The notes under the pieces are model-generated. The model saw only the letters and a list, made by a program, of their open reading frames with translations. It searched no databases and was not told the origin of the DNA. A DNA stretch of 64,000 nt from Pomphorhynchus laevis (taxonomy: Eukaryota > Acanthocephala > Palaeacanthocephala > Echinorhynchida > Pomphorhynchidae): NCBI GenBank assembly GCA_012934845.2, contig WNNJ02001999.1, positions 25,133 through 89,132 on the forward strand. Direction: 5' to 3'. This document shows positions 44,681-54,799 of the stretch, piece by piece; within the stretch, counting starts at the first letter, position 1, and each line of letters begins with the position of its first letter. Position numbers and translations under genes: made by a program.

Positions 44681-44755
44681 AAAAAGGATTTATTTTAACG
44701 TAGCAAATGCGTGTCAGCGCACGCTTACATGATCACAACAAAACAAGAATGTGAA

Positions 44756-46273
44756 TCATGTGTCGAGAAGGTGTGAACGGAGGAGGTGTTTGAATGTGAT
44801 AAAGGAGCGGGCGCGGCGGACTTCGAGAGGGAGTTGATTCCAGGCGAGTGAGGCGGCGACGAGGAAGGATCGGAGACCGTAGTTGTTGGAGTAATTAGGA
44901 ACGTGGAGTAAGAGGGTATGACAGGAACGAAGCGATAGCGAGGTGGGGCGAGTATCGTCTAAGAAAGGAAGGTTGATGAACGATGGGGAGCCGACAGCGA
45001 TGAGACGAAAAGTAACGAGAAGAAGGCGGAGTTTGATGCGGATGTGGATGGTGGGCCAGGAGAGTTGGGTAAAATATGTGGATGTGTGGTCGAAGCGACA
45101 AAGACGAAAGAGCACTCGAACGGCGGTGTTGATTATTCGTTGTAGTGGTAGGATGATGGATTTTAGAGAATTGGCGAAAAGGCTAAGGCAGTAATCGATT
45201 TTAGGGAAAAGAAGCGATGAAAGAAGAGACATACAAGAACGGAAGTCGATAAGGGGGCGGATACGGCGGATGTCATGGAGAATTAAGTTAGATGAGCGGA
45301 CCTTGTCACGGACGAAGGGTTTAAGGGAAAGGTGATCATCGAAATGGAAGCCTAAGAAAGTGAGATTGTGGACTATGGGGATGATCGATGAGGCGAAATA
45401 TACAGTGGGAGGAGATATGTTTGGTTTACGGAAAAGGATCCACATTATTTTAGTCTTTTCGGGGTTTAGAACGAGATGGAGATTGGAGAGACGTTTGTAG
45501 ATAGAAGAAAGACAGTTGGAGGCAGAAATGTTGATATCGTGTATGCGATGTGCGGGTGCATGATCATAGATTAGAATGTCATCGGCGTATTGCATGACGT
45601 TAAAGGAGTAAGGTTTGATAAACGGAGAGAGATCGCCAAGCAGAAGAGAGAAAAGCAGGGGACCTAGGACTGAACCTTGTGGGACCCCGCAAAAAATAGG
45701 GATGGGAGGGGAGGATGATGAATTAGAACAGACGCGAAAGGAACGGTCGGATAGATATGAGGCGAACCATGCTACGGAGGAGGAAGAAAAGCCGTAATCA
45801 TAACGAAGGCGAGAAAGGAGGACGGAGTGGTCGACAATGTCGAATGCGGAGGAGAGGTCGAGGGAGATGAGAACACTATATAGAGCCTTGTCTCGAGAAA
45901 TGAGTAAGTCGTTGTACACTTTTATGCATGCGATTTCTGTCGAGTGATTAGAGCGGAAAGCGGATTGGAAAGGAGGGTACAGATTGGATGAGGAGAGATA
46001 AGCGTTGATTTGTATTAAGATTAGGCGTTCTAAGAGCTTAGAAAGAGTAGAGAGTAGTGAAATTGGGCGATAGCTAGAAGGAAGGGAGGGGTCGAGCGAT
46101 TGTTTCTTAAGGAGGGGACGAACGATTGCGGATTTCCAGTGTGAAGGGAAGATACGACTGCGGATGGACGAGTTAAACAAGGTTGTGAGAAATGGGTATA
46201 TCGATGAGCATATAGATTTTAATATGTAAGTAGGCAGGGGATCGGCAGTTGAGGTTTTGTTAGGCAAGGACAT
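44756..46273 (-). CDS. Open RT region of the family C LINE
   Basis: 505 codons open on the minus strand, from MSLPNKTSTADPLPTYIL to LLRSHLLDT. In order: fingers (RPISLLSTLSKLLERLI), LISLDLSSAFDIVDHS, GVPQGSVLGPLLFSLLLGD, NVMQYADDILIYDHAP with the catalytic aspartates, LTFLGFHFDDHLSLKPFVRD, LLFPKIDYCLSLFANS (the IDYC motif typical of the L2/CR1 side), and the tail SLAWNQLPLEVR. This is the C-terminal part of a longer ORF2, so the ATG at the left limit of the open stretch is probably not a real start. Target-primed reverse transcription is the family's known mode. Confidence 0.9.
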   Translation of the reverse strand: MSLPNKTSTADPLPTYILKSICSSIYPFLTTLFNSSIRSRIFPSHWKSAIVRPLLKKQSLDPSLPSSYRPISLLSTLSKLLERLILIQINAYLSSSNLYPPFQSAFRSNHSTEIACIKVYNDLLISRDKALYSVLISLDLSSAFDIVDHSVLLSRLRYDYGFSSSSVAWFASYLSDRSFRVCSNSSSSPPIPIFCGVPQGSVLGPLLFSLLLGDLSPFIKPYSFNVMQYADDILIYDHAPAHRIHDINISASNCLSSIYKRLSNLHLVLNPEKTKIMWILFRKPNISPPTVYFASSIIPIVHNLTFLGFHFDDHLSLKPFVRDKVRSSNLILHDIRRIRPLIDFRSCMSLLSSLLFPKIDYCLSLFANSLKSIILPLQRIINTAVRVLFRLCRFDHTSTYFTQLSWPTIHIRIKLRLLLVTFRLIAVGSPSFINLPFLDDTRPTSLSLRSCHTLLLHVPNYSNNYGLRSFLVAASLAWNQLPLEVRRARSFITFKHLLRSHLLDT

Positions 46274-47386
46274 GAGGACAGATGATACTTCTGTAGGTGA
46301 GACAGGGAGAAGATGAAAGAGTTGCGGAAGGATGAGAGTAGACTGGGTAGAGTGTGATAGGATGGAGACCTGGTGTGAGAGAGCAAAGTGGATACTTTAG
46401 TCTGGAGAAATGACGAATAATCATTGACATTGATGTCGCACGGCGAAGAGGAGAAAGCAAGGATTGAGTTAAAAGTATGCCAGAAAGTCTTAGAGTTGAA
46501 TGAAGTGATGATTTTATGCTGCCAGAGGAGTTGCATTTGGTACGTAGTAGGTTGAGATGAGACCGGCGAAGAGCAAGATAGGAATCACGGAAAGACGGAG
46601 TGATCGAGCGGAAATCACGTCTGAGAGAGCGGTGGTAGACTCGAAAAGCATGACAGAGTCGACGCTTTGAGAGTAGGCATTGGATGTCAAACAATGACGC
46701 ACGACGCAAGCGACGGTGTTGGTGAGACTTGAAGGGCAAGAGAATATCGAGAGTGGATGTGAGTTCAGAGTCGAAAAGAAAGGCGAGATCGTGACGAGAT
46801 GAATTTGTTATTGTGGGTAATGATAGAGACGATTTGAGTAAGGCAGAGCGGAGAAGGGAGAGGTCAAGATTTCTCCAAGGGCGACGTAGGATTGTAGGTG
46901 TGATGAGGGGTGTGGTAGCGAGTGAGATCAAGGGTGATAAGAAAGTGATCGGATAGACCAGGATCAGAGATGGACAGTGAAATGTAGGCAGCAAAATGAT
47001 CGGGGACAGCGATGATGTCGATTGCCCCACCAAGTATATGTGTGAGGGCAGTGGAGATTAGTTTGTAATTGTAGTTGGATAGAATGTTATGAACCGGATG
47101 AAATCCGTGGAAGAGGGTTGGTCGAGGCGGATATTGAAGTCGCCTAGAACGAGTGAAGGGATTGATGACAAAGAACAATGAGAAAGGAGATCAGCGAGTT
47201 CGGTAAAAATAAGGCTGTAGGAGCTGATGAACCAGGACGGTATACAATGGCGAGATCTAGAGTTATCGGGTTAGAATAACGACAAGTAAGCAATTCAAAA
47301 GATCAAGGACTGAAAGGGGGATTGATTTTGCGAAGAGACGCGAGGTGACGCGCGAATGCGACGATGTGGCCATGATTAGAGAATTT
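46260..47386 (-). pseudogene. Endonuclease C-terminal part and linker of the family C LINE
   Basis: Minus-strand frames carry SLVLGDFNIRLDQ-like sequence near 47150, VPDHFAAYISLSISDPGLSDH (the SDH catalytic motif), and a linker (RHAFRVYHRSLRRDFRS). Frame changes occur, so this region does not join the open RT. Confidence 0.8.
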
Positions 47387-47397
47387 AGAAGGGCATG
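47387..47397. repeat. Target-site duplication, left copy
   Basis: AGAAGGGCATG, repeated at 48433-48443 on the other side of the nested RTE-type element. Confidence 0.85.
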
Positions 47398-48432
47398 AGC
47401 TGATCATGTACCACATGAATTAATATGGTGTGCGCTGCGTCAGCATCAAGTCCCGGAACATCTAATCCGATGGGTGATGCTGCTCTACGAGAATACCGAA
47501 AGTCGGGTTCTAAGCGCAGCTGGAATGTCACAGCCATTTCAAATATCAGTGGGGGTCCATTAAGGAAGTGCTCTCTCACCGGCATTATTCAACACAGTTA
47601 TGAACGCTATAACGCGTGATATCCAAAAGTCGATTCCATATACCATTCTTTACGCTGACGATGTCTGGCTGGCGGCGGACAACAAAAAGGACCTGGAGGA
47701 ATCAACTACTGTATGGAATAACCGACTCGCACAATACGGACTACGACTTAATCTATACAAACCCGAATACTTCACAACAGACCCACATGAAAGTGGCACC
47801 ATCAATATTAATGGCTTTGACCTGAGACGTACGGACCGGTTCAAGTACCTCGGAACCATACTGCAAGCGGCGACGTGACTTATGAAGTGAATGCGCGAAT
47901 AAGCTCAGCGTGGACAAAATAGCGAGCGACGACAGGTGTTTTATGTGACCGTCGCATCAAGGATCACCTGAAATCAAAGATCTACCGCTCAATCATTCGC
48001 CCTGTGGCTATGTACGGCACAGAGTGCTTGCCTATTACCAAGGCAGCGGAACGACGCTTTGCGGTCATGGAGACGAAAATGCTGCGGTGGATAAGCGGAA
48101 TTACCCGGTATGACCACGTGAGAAATATGGACATCCTCCGAAGATACGGCGTCGCCCCTATCGTAAATAAAATGCAAGGGGACATACTCCGGTGGTATGG
48201 CCACGTGTTGCGGAGTGAAAATTATTCCCTTGCAAAGACCGCCTTAAAGTATGAGATCATAGGCAAACGCCCGAGAGGTCGACCCAAGCACCGATGGTTA
48301 GATGGCCTTCACACAGATCTCAAGGCAACTGGACTTCACCCAGACCAAGCCGAAAATAGAGCGAAATGGAGGGCTACATCTCACATAGCCGACCCTGCCT
48401 CAAAGCGGGACAAAGGCTGAAGAATAGGAAGA
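47398..48432 (+). mobile_element. RTE-type LINE, 5'-truncated, nested in a family C element
   Basis: Starts inside the RT at the VPHELIW motif and reads LIRWVMLLYENTESRV, GSALSPALFNTVMNAI, ILYADDVWLA, FKYLGTILQA, and then the characteristic RTE tail: RWISGITRYDHVRN, ILRRYGVAPIV, LRWYGHVLRSENYS and KRPRGRPKHRWLDGL. The 3' end is a short TGAAGAATAGGAAGA-like motif rather than poly(A), as known for RTE elements. It lies in the endonuclease of a minus-strand family C copy. It has about two breaks (near 47545 and 47880-48000). Confidence 0.95.
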
Positions 48433-48443
48433 AGAAGGGCATG
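48433..48443. repeat. Target-site duplication, right copy
   Basis: AGAAGGGCATG, identical to 47387-47397. It shows the RTE-type element came in by target-primed insertion after the family C copy was in place. Confidence 0.85.
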
Positions 48444-49011
48444 GCTGAGGGGGCGGGCGGATTCGACTAGGGAGCAACCGGCAGAGAGCAGACGGCGAAT
48501 GGAAAGGTTGTCGGAATCTGAGTGCCAGGATTCGGTGAGGCAGAAGAGATCGATGGATTGCTTGGTGAATAGGTTGAGGATAAGATCGGATTTATTGAGA
48601 ATAGATCTAGTGTTGAGGAGACCGAGGCGGAAACCGTGTGTTGTGGCGAAAGAGTCTAGTGGAGAAGACACATAGGAGAGATGGAGCGCCATCGAATTTT
48701 TGGACGGGTGTGGACAACTTGAAAATTTCCGTCTATGTTTCGGATGGAGAGTGATGTTTCGCCGTTTTCCTCGCGACGGCGTTTTTCGATGCGGGCTGAA
48801 GAGATTTGAGCGATTTCAGAAGGGGCGCGATCGGGGAAAATTCGAGTGGTTGAAGATGACATGAGTTTGAATCGTTGAGAGAGGACAGAAGACGCGTGAG
48901 AGCGATGCTTGAAAACAATTTTTAGGAGAGGGGGCTGGGAAGGATTAGATTGAGAAGATTTGTTTAGACGGTATGAATGTGACAGGAGAAATGTTCTTGA
49001 AAAAGGATGGT

Positions 49012-49683
49012 TTATCCGCAGGAACAATAGACGAGAGGATGGATCTGAAGGCGGAAACATCCGTGGTCTAGACGTGCTTGTGGGGATAAGGAGTTAGAAG
49101 GCGTGATATTAGTGACAATGACGAAACGATCGCGAGAAGCAAAGCGCTTCCGTAAAGGAGGACGACTGACGTGAGTAGGTGAGATCACGATAGAAGAGCT
49201 GGCAGTTGATGATTTGGAGGGATTTGGTTTGACGACGGGAGACATAGAGGATAATGATAATAAAGAGGGTGGCAAGCGATGTGAGGAAAGGTTATGAGTG
49301 GAAGGATAGTGGAGGTTGGTGGAGGTGATTTTGATTGATGGATGCAAGGTATTGAGAAACGAGACGGGAAGGACGGGACGTGGGGTGTCGGGGAGTGAAG
49401 ATGACATGGAATGGGAAGTGTATATGGTGGCAGGGTCGGTGGGTGGAGAAAGGACATTAGAAACGACGGGGGTAGTTTGAGTTGACGTGTTGGATGTTGA
49501 TATGTGCTTATTGGAAAGGTTGCAGATTAGTTTGTTGGCACAAAAACCACATACGAAGTCTTCTTTAGCCTTATTCTTGTCGCAGGTGATTGTTGTCCAG
49601 ACGCTGCAGTCGTGTATCGAGCACTGTACTTGCAGTTGTCCATAGTTGGTGTCGGTCTTCGTTGTTTTCTTACGTCCTCCCAT
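49012..49683 (-). CDS. ORF1 N-terminal part of the family C LINE (PHD-like motif)
   Basis: 224 codons open from ATG 49683 (MGGRKKTTKTDTNYGQ). Residues about 20-47 contain a Cys/His cluster: CSIHDCSVWTTITC, then FVCGFC. This has the spacing of a PHD-type zinc finger, a known feature of CR1/L2-group ORF1s. The rest is rich in Ser, Thr and Pro with one IKITSTNL block. The downstream minus-strand frame (49060-48656) continues with IFPDRAPSEIAQISS, so ORF1 is broken near 49050. The function is presumably RNA or chromatin binding during retrotransposition. Confidence 0.75.
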   Translation of the reverse strand: MGGRKKTTKTDTNYGQLQVQCSIHDCSVWTTITCDKNKAKEDFVCGFCANKLICNLSNKHISTSNTSTQTTPVVSNVLSPPTDPATIYTSHSMSSSLPDTPRPVLPVSFLNTLHPSIKITSTNLHYPSTHNLSSHRLPPSLLSLSSMSPVVKPNPSKSSTASSSIVISPTHVSRPPLRKRFASRDRFVIVTNITPSNSLSPQARLDHGCFRLQIHPLVYCSCG

Positions 49684-49700
49684 AAACGATGGTTGTCGTC

Positions 49701-50229
49701 GATTGTTGTCGTCGATGTTTGTCCTTGTAAGATGTTTGTAACTTTTTGTATAGAAGTCCTCCTACTAACTCTAAAATTTCTGCAAGAGGATCGAGCGGAA
49801 CTGTATTGATTGTATTTACTTTAGATTTCATTAACGTCCTTGTGTGTTTAAGCTGTTAAATTTGCCACTGGAACTGATCGGTGAGCGCAGCGAACTAATC
49901 TGCAACTGATTGAATTGATCTGCAACTTATTGAATTAATTGTATGTTACTATGGTATCATATATACAAAGGTCTTTTTGTTAGATAGAGGATTTTAAATA
50001 TAGAAAATTGCATCAAAATATGAAATATGGATAGTTGATGGAACCTTCAAATCGGTTGTAATTTGGGCAGTTTACGACAACTCCTAAATCAATTTTCGGA
50101 AAGCATCTACAATGTGATTTATGTTATTGGCTTTCAAAACTGAGGATACAATAGTTGAACTCTAAAAATTGTTTTTTAGAAAAGTTCAAAAATTTTCACT
50201 TCTGGCAGATAATTCGGGAGGACTGTGTA
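49701..50229. other. Spacer, no gene seen
   Basis: The first part (to about 49760) may be 5' untranslated sequence of the family C element (repeated GTTGTCGTCGAT). The rest is plain sequence. Confidence 0.45.
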
Positions 50230-50600
50230 GATCGTATGTCATAAAAACAACATAATCGCTGTAGCTAAACAGGAATGAAAAGACATAATAAATTCGAATT
50301 TAAGGACTCCCTGAGGCAAATCTCTATAAGACGAACGGATCTTGAGATAAAGAGTAGTATGGGGTAATGTACAGAGGATGAAGAATGAATATTCTGCGAG
50401 GTAGAAATCAAGTAATGCCATGAGGGTTTCGGATTGTTTTTTTTTCAGAAATATAATAACGTGTGTATTGTGCCAGGACAAAAGACGAAGAGCATAGCAC
50501 CTCTTGAATTCTATTGAATAATATTTAGTGAAAATAGTGCTGGTATACTTCCCATTACGTTGTCTTGTAAGCGAGTACGGCATATACCACTAGTTGCATC
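50230..50600 (-). mobile_element. Family B ORF2 5' scrap
   Basis: On the minus strand ATGGGAAGTATACCAGCAC is followed by TTTTCACTAAATAT and then a Gln-stop-Asn-Ser stretch, parallel to the ORF2 start MGSNQGPFSLNILQWNSGG of the complete copy. Further on it resembles the endonuclease N-terminal region, heavily decayed. It lies just downstream of the complete minus-strand copy and has the same orientation. Confidence 0.65.
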
Positions 50601-51007
50601 GGTTGGTAAATGAGTTTCTACTCTAACACACTTTGTGTAATTGTACTTTGTCATGCTGCTGGTTAGTTATGCTAAGTGAAATCTCATTGTATCGCTTTGT
50701 CTTTTCCCATCAATGAAAAAGAAAAAATAATCACATAAAGTTTCTTGTCTGTTTGGCATTGATGCTGGAGTCAAAATCGTTGCTAACACTCGTTCATGTA
50801 ACATTTTCTTTTGTAGGGACCGCAGCAAACGAAAAACGATAATGAAAGAAAAACACTAAAAATGTACAACAAAAGTACGTAAGTAAGTAAGTAAGGGTTT
50901 TATTAATAACTATATAACTGATAAAAACTTAAGAAACAAAAACATGCAAAAGACAACTTAAAATAGAAACTGTTCACGACGTGTATTTTGGAATCTTCAA
51001 CTTATAT

Positions 51008-53467
51008 TCACGGCCTCAGGTCCAGAGGGATCTGAGCCCCTCGGCCGCACCAGCGCGCCGCCCTCTGACTGAACCATTCGGGGTCTCTCACACACCTAAG
51101 AGTCCAGTCAAGGCGGACTATGGTTGGTAATCTCGAGATGAGGAGCTTGAGAAACCTTAGTCTTTGTTCTGGGGGACGTCCTCGTGAGAAGAAGACTAAT
51201 CCCGAGATAGCCCAAGTACCCCAGAGGCGCACTTGGGTTATCCCATTCAATGACAGATGCTGGGCCCGTTTCAGAGCCCACCTAGCTTTCTTCAGGATAC
51301 GTTTAAGTCTATCCAGGTCAGCTTTCGCCGACCAATTCACCGTAACGGTGAACCCCAGATATTTTACTCGACTCGTGAAGATGGGGAGTGGTTGATGCTG
51401 CAAAATGGAGGAGAGTGTAGAGAGTGCTAGTCTCTTAAGTTTCTTTTTGGTGGCAGGAACGCCATTAAAGACAACCACCTGTGATTTAGAGGAGTTTAAA
51501 ATAAGATTGGATGGGGGCAACTGATCTTTTAATCTTAAAAAGAAACGGCTGATGTCAGAGATTACATCTTTGCACCTGCGTCCAGAGAACAAGGCTGTGG
51601 TATCATCAGCATATACCACTAGATGTTGATCACGTTTAAAATTCTTGAATAATACAATGGATGCAGCAAGATATAAGATAGGAGAAAGTGGGGATCCTTG
51701 AGGTACACCTGTAATAGGGTAGAACTGACGCGCATCAGGGTCGTCTTCATAGTAGAACCGCTTGGTGTACAACAATATCTCCACCCTGTTAACAATTCTC
51801 GCAGGCAACCCGAGGGACCTGAGAGAGGAGATAACGAAGGGAATGGAGATCCGGTCAAATGCAGCTGAAAAATCAAGAAAAACAGCCACAGCAAGCTGAT
51901 GACTATTATCCTGACAAAACTGATGCACTTCACCAATTGCTGAATGGACCGAGCGCCCTTTGACAAACCCATGAAAACTCGGTGGGATCAAATTACGCCT
52001 ACATAAATGAACGCGGATTCTACGCGCAAGCGCTTTCTCGTAGATGGATATGAGGGCGTTTTGAATCGAGATGGGCCGCAGATCTTTAGGACAAGTGATT
52101 AATCTCTTTTTAGGTAAAAAAACTCGACGGCTGATGTTGATTTCCGCTATGTCAGACGGAGAGGCTAATAGCATTGTGATGGCGACCTCCTTTCTCTGAC
52201 TGTATGTCAAAAGCTGACAGACACGAGTGGTGAGTGGCGCGTGGGATTTGGAGGTGCCCGGGAGTGGTCCCCAGGAGTTAAGGATATCTGTAACAGACAA
52301 GTCCCTACTCCTGAAGTCACACCAAGGCGGGATTGGTTGGGGAGAATGAGTGGCTCCATAATTGTGTAAGGAAAGTGACTCCTCTAAAACTTTGTCAAGG
52401 CCTATGCTACCAATCCAAACCAAGGCTCTATCCTTCCAGCAAACAAATTTCTCCTTCTTGAATATCTTCCAGAAGGAAGCCTGAGAAGGGTTTTGGTGAG
52501 CAATGCTCGCCCTATCCCTGCTCAGCTGGAGCCTATATCTAGAGCTCCAATATTCATTCGAGAGGATATGTCTGGCGGAAACAGAGAGATTGGGAAGGTG
52601 CAACATTTTAGCTAGGACCTTGAGCTTTGTTGGAGTAGGATTGTATATTCGACCTTTATAGGTAGTCGAAAGGATCGCGGTAGCTTGCGATGAGAGGTAG
52701 GAATTAAATTCGGTCAAACTCTCAATTCCAATTCTGGGGAAGAGTTGGATAGCTGCCTGAAAGAAGGCCACTCTAATAGGATCAAAGTGAAACCTTCTTC
52801 TAAGCAACGTATCGTCCTCTAGCCGCCAGCGAATTAGGTCATGAGAGGTGGTCTGTTGTTGACGCGACTGCTCGGTGCAAATGGGTTTCAACAACCACAT
52901 CTTATGTAGCAGTAATATGTCGAGGAGAGAATTTGTTGTAGAGCAATGAAAGGTTGGGGAAGGTGGTTTATGAATAAGATAGTCGATCCTTGCTCTGCGG
53001 AGTGCTGCATTAATCCAACGACCAGTTCTGTCGTTGAAGTCACCAAGTAACATGTCATAACCGCTCCCCAATATTTGATCCAGGAGGTCACGGTTTTTGT
53101 GAATTTCTCCTGGCCGAATATAGACATTGGCTATGCTTATACGCTTACCGTTCTTACAAAGTGATATAGCTAAACAAGATAGGGCTGGACAAGAGTAGTT
53201 TAATAGGAGGGATGATCTTAAGGAGCTTTTTACTAGGGTTAAAAGACCTTGTGATGAAGAGGAGTGAGGGGGGGTTATGTAAGGAGTAAAGTGGGTGTAT
53301 ATGTGCTTAGGGATAAATCGAGTAATATCCTGGGGGAGACGGATAGACCGCGTCTCCTGAAGGACTATAACATCTGCATCTCTACCAGATAGAAGGCTAA
53401 GGGCGGAAGCACCTCCCGAATTCCACTGAAGGATATTCAGTGAAAAAGGTCCTTGATTACTTCCCAT
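51008..53467 (-). CDS. ORF2: AP endonuclease plus reverse transcriptase, family B, intact
   Basis: 819 codons from ATG 53467. Endonuclease about residues 8-215: NILQWNSGG, VLQETRSIR (Glu), LLGDFNDRTGRW (Asp/Asn at about 141-150) and TSHDLIRW (Asp/His). RT about 440-720: CPKDLRPISIQNALISIYEK, HGFVKGRSVHSAIGE, VFLDFSAAFDRIS (about 531), ITGVPQGSPLSPILY and VVYADDTTALFSG (about 617-628). The thumb and end are RGRPPEQRLRFLKLL and a Trp-rich tail. There is no RNase H domain. The protein nicks the target and copies the RNA onto it. All catalytic residues I can place are present. Confidence 0.96.
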   Translation of the reverse strand: MGSNQGPFSLNILQWNSGGASALSLLSGRDADVIVLQETRSIRLPQDITRFIPKHIYTHFTPYITPPHSSSSQGLLTLVKSSLRSSLLLNYSCPALSCLAISLCKNGKRISIANVYIRPGEIHKNRDLLDQILGSGYDMLLGDFNDRTGRWINAALRRARIDYLIHKPPSPTFHCSTTNSLLDILLLHKMWLLKPICTEQSRQQQTTSHDLIRWRLEDDTLLRRRFHFDPIRVAFFQAAIQLFPRIGIESLTEFNSYLSSQATAILSTTYKGRIYNPTPTKLKVLAKMLHLPNLSVSARHILSNEYWSSRYRLQLSRDRASIAHQNPSQASFWKIFKKEKFVCWKDRALVWIGSIGLDKVLEESLSLHNYGATHSPQPIPPWCDFRSRDLSVTDILNSWGPLPGTSKSHAPLTTRVCQLLTYSQRKEVAITMLLASPSDIAEINISRRVFLPKKRLITCPKDLRPISIQNALISIYEKALARRIRVHLCRRNLIPPSFHGFVKGRSVHSAIGEVHQFCQDNSHQLAVAVFLDFSAAFDRISIPFVISSLRSLGLPARIVNRVEILLYTKRFYYEDDPDARQFYPITGVPQGSPLSPILYLAASIVLFKNFKRDQHLVVYADDTTALFSGRRCKDVISDISRFFLRLKDQLPPSNLILNSSKSQVVVFNGVPATKKKLKRLALSTLSSILQHQPLPIFTSRVKYLGFTVTVNWSAKADLDRLKRILKKARWALKRAQHLSLNGITQVRLWGTWAISGLVFFSRGRPPEQRLRFLKLLISRLPTIVRLDWTLRCVRDPEWFSQRAARWCGRGAQIPLDLRP

Positions 53468-53501
53468 TGCGTAAGTGTTACCGAAGTGGGACGCCCTCCA
53501 C

Positions 53502-54704
53502 CTAGTCGCAACTAGAGGCGGAAAAGTCGCCTTTACCGCTTCCCGTCACGACAAATGGAGTCGCTTGCCCACGGGCGATATCTTCATTTCCCTCGTTAGC
53601 CATAGCCCAAATCGAATCCTTCCGAGCAAGCTTCAGAGCGGCTATGCTTAGCGCTGACCCGTTTCGTTTCTTAGATTTTGGTGGCTTCTTAATATTGTTG
53701 GTCTTCCCAGAAGGAGGAGAACGGAAGGATTCCGCTAATTGACCCACCAATTTTTGGACCAATTTTTCAAGTTGAATCATTGATGCATGATGCTGCATTT
53801 CAATAAGTTTAAGAATTTCTGTGTCCGGCATCCTGTCGTCATTCTTGTTAGACGATACAGCTTCCACGAAGCTAGTCGGTTTTGCTGTTACACCCCTGTG
53901 TCTCTTTTGGTACGCCTTAAAGATTTTACATTTTTTTGACCATGCGGGGTGCTCACCACCGCAGTTTGCGCAAAATGGCTTACTTTCGCACTTCTCAGGA
54001 TGTATAGCAGTTGTACCACACACGCCGCACTTATGTGGTAAAGAACATCCAGTGGACCAATGCCCCCACTGATGACAATTGTTGCAGTGAGGGTACGTTA
54101 GTGAGTCGGTTTCGATTATTGAAAATCTCAAATTATACCCCATAAAAGGATTGCATGTTGAAATCGATAGTTTTTGAGCTTCATCAACCGGGGCATTGCA
54201 GAACGCAACGGGAATGGGGAAGCCTTTAATCCCTTTTATAAAGCGCACGTTAGAGATTTTGTAATCAGTTTCTAGGGCTGATATATCTTCTGAAATGTAT
54301 GTGGGCATATTATTTATCTTTATTGTTGCCAGGATTGGTTTGGAAGCAATTATGCCTTGTTCCGAATGCTCTTTTTTAAAGTAGTCTACGTACGACATTG
54401 CGAGATCAGGAGTGCAGAATGAGATTTTAATCTCAGATTCATAATATTTAATCGCATTGAACAATATCCTTTTTTTAAATCGATGAGCAAAGCCTCTTAT
54501 AAAAACATTGAACATGTTCTGCCTTTCCAGAGGCACCAAAAGTCTGATAATCACCAGGTTGGATAATTTTGGTACCGGGGGAAGTTCACCCTCCGGAATA
54601 TATTCAAGAGAACCTAAATCTCCACTTACCTCGTTTATTGCATTGGCAGGAAAATTAGTTTTCATTGAGTTCTTTGAACGCTCCGACATGCTAAATTTAC
54701 TCAT
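53502..54704 (-). CDS. ORF1: zinc-knuckle nucleocapsid-like protein, family B, intact
   Basis: The first ATG (MSKFSMSERSKNS) at 54704 gives 400 codons; the frame is open 12 codons further up without an ATG. In order: a disordered N-terminus; GELPPVPKLSNLVIIRLLVP; an RRM-like central part (NNMPTYISEDISALETDYK, NVRFIKGIKGFPIPVAF, NPFMGYNLRFSIIET); zinc knuckles CNNCHQWGHWSTGC, CGVC..HPEKC, and CANCGGEHPAWSKKC; then a coiled region and a basic tail. This is the standard ORF1 plan of the Jockey/I/R1 group. It is only about half identical, by eye, to ORF1 of the neighbouring copy, in contrast to ORF2. Confidence 0.93.
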   Translation of the reverse strand: MSKFSMSERSKNSMKTNFPANAINEVSGDLGSLEYIPEGELPPVPKLSNLVIIRLLVPLERQNMFNVFIRGFAHRFKKRILFNAIKYYESEIKISFCTPDLAMSYVDYFKKEHSEQGIIASKPILATIKINNMPTYISEDISALETDYKISNVRFIKGIKGFPIPVAFCNAPVDEAQKLSISTCNPFMGYNLRFSIIETDSLTYPHCNNCHQWGHWSTGCSLPHKCGVCGTTAIHPEKCESKPFCANCGGEHPAWSKKCKIFKAYQKRHRGVTAKPTSFVEAVSSNKNDDRMPDTEILKLIEMQHHASMIQLEKLVQKLVGQLAESFRSPPSGKTNNIKKPPKSKKRNGSALSIAALKLARKDSIWAMANEGNEDIARGQATPFVVTGSGKGDFSASSCD

Positions 54705-54799
54705 TTGACGTTTGTTACGACCAACAAAAGTACAAAACACATGTATTCATAACAAAACAATGAAAATGAAGAAATAAAAACTTACAAAATCAAGCTAAT
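54705..54799. other. Head-to-head junction of the two family B elements
   Basis: Only about 95 bp lie between the two divergent ORF1 starts (ATG 54704 on minus, ATG 54800 on plus). The sequence is A-rich on the plus strand (AAAATGAAGAAATAAAAAC). Neither element shows the longer 5' region found in copy 2 at 28036-28300. Confidence 0.7.

Larger units (their letters stand above)
44681..49700 (-). mobile_element. Family C LINE, nearly complete, split by a nested RTE-type insertion
   Basis: In minus-strand order: 5' flank from about 49700; ORF1 49683 to about 48700; endonuclease 48692-48444 and 47386-46900; RT 46273-44756; 3' hairpin (44709-44724 on the plus strand) and the terminal run at 44681. 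The element is about 3.96 kb without the nested insert. The RT is open but the upstream part is broken in several places. Its 3' end abuts the ORF1 start of the neighbouring copy. Confidence 0.93.
50874..54760 (-). mobile_element. Family B LINE, both ORFs open, possibly complete
   Basis: ORF1 (54704-53502) and ORF2 (53467-51008) are both uninterrupted and separated by 34 nt. The 3' end is a tetranucleotide run, (CTTA)n on the minus strand, at 50874-50897, in place of poly(A). The 5' end is near 54760, where the oppositely oriented copy begins. No stop or frameshift was found, so it is the best candidate in the window for a recently active element. Confidence 0.95.

Noticed and set aside
50239-50583. 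114-codon minus-strand ORF as a novel gene
   Set aside because: Another frame of the same stretch matches the start of family B ORF2, so this is a chance frame in a LINE scrap.
54704-54740. Upstream non-ATG extension of family B ORF1 (12 codons)
   Set aside because: No ATG in the extension. MSKF at 54704 is the first start codon and fits the N-terminal length of the other copies.
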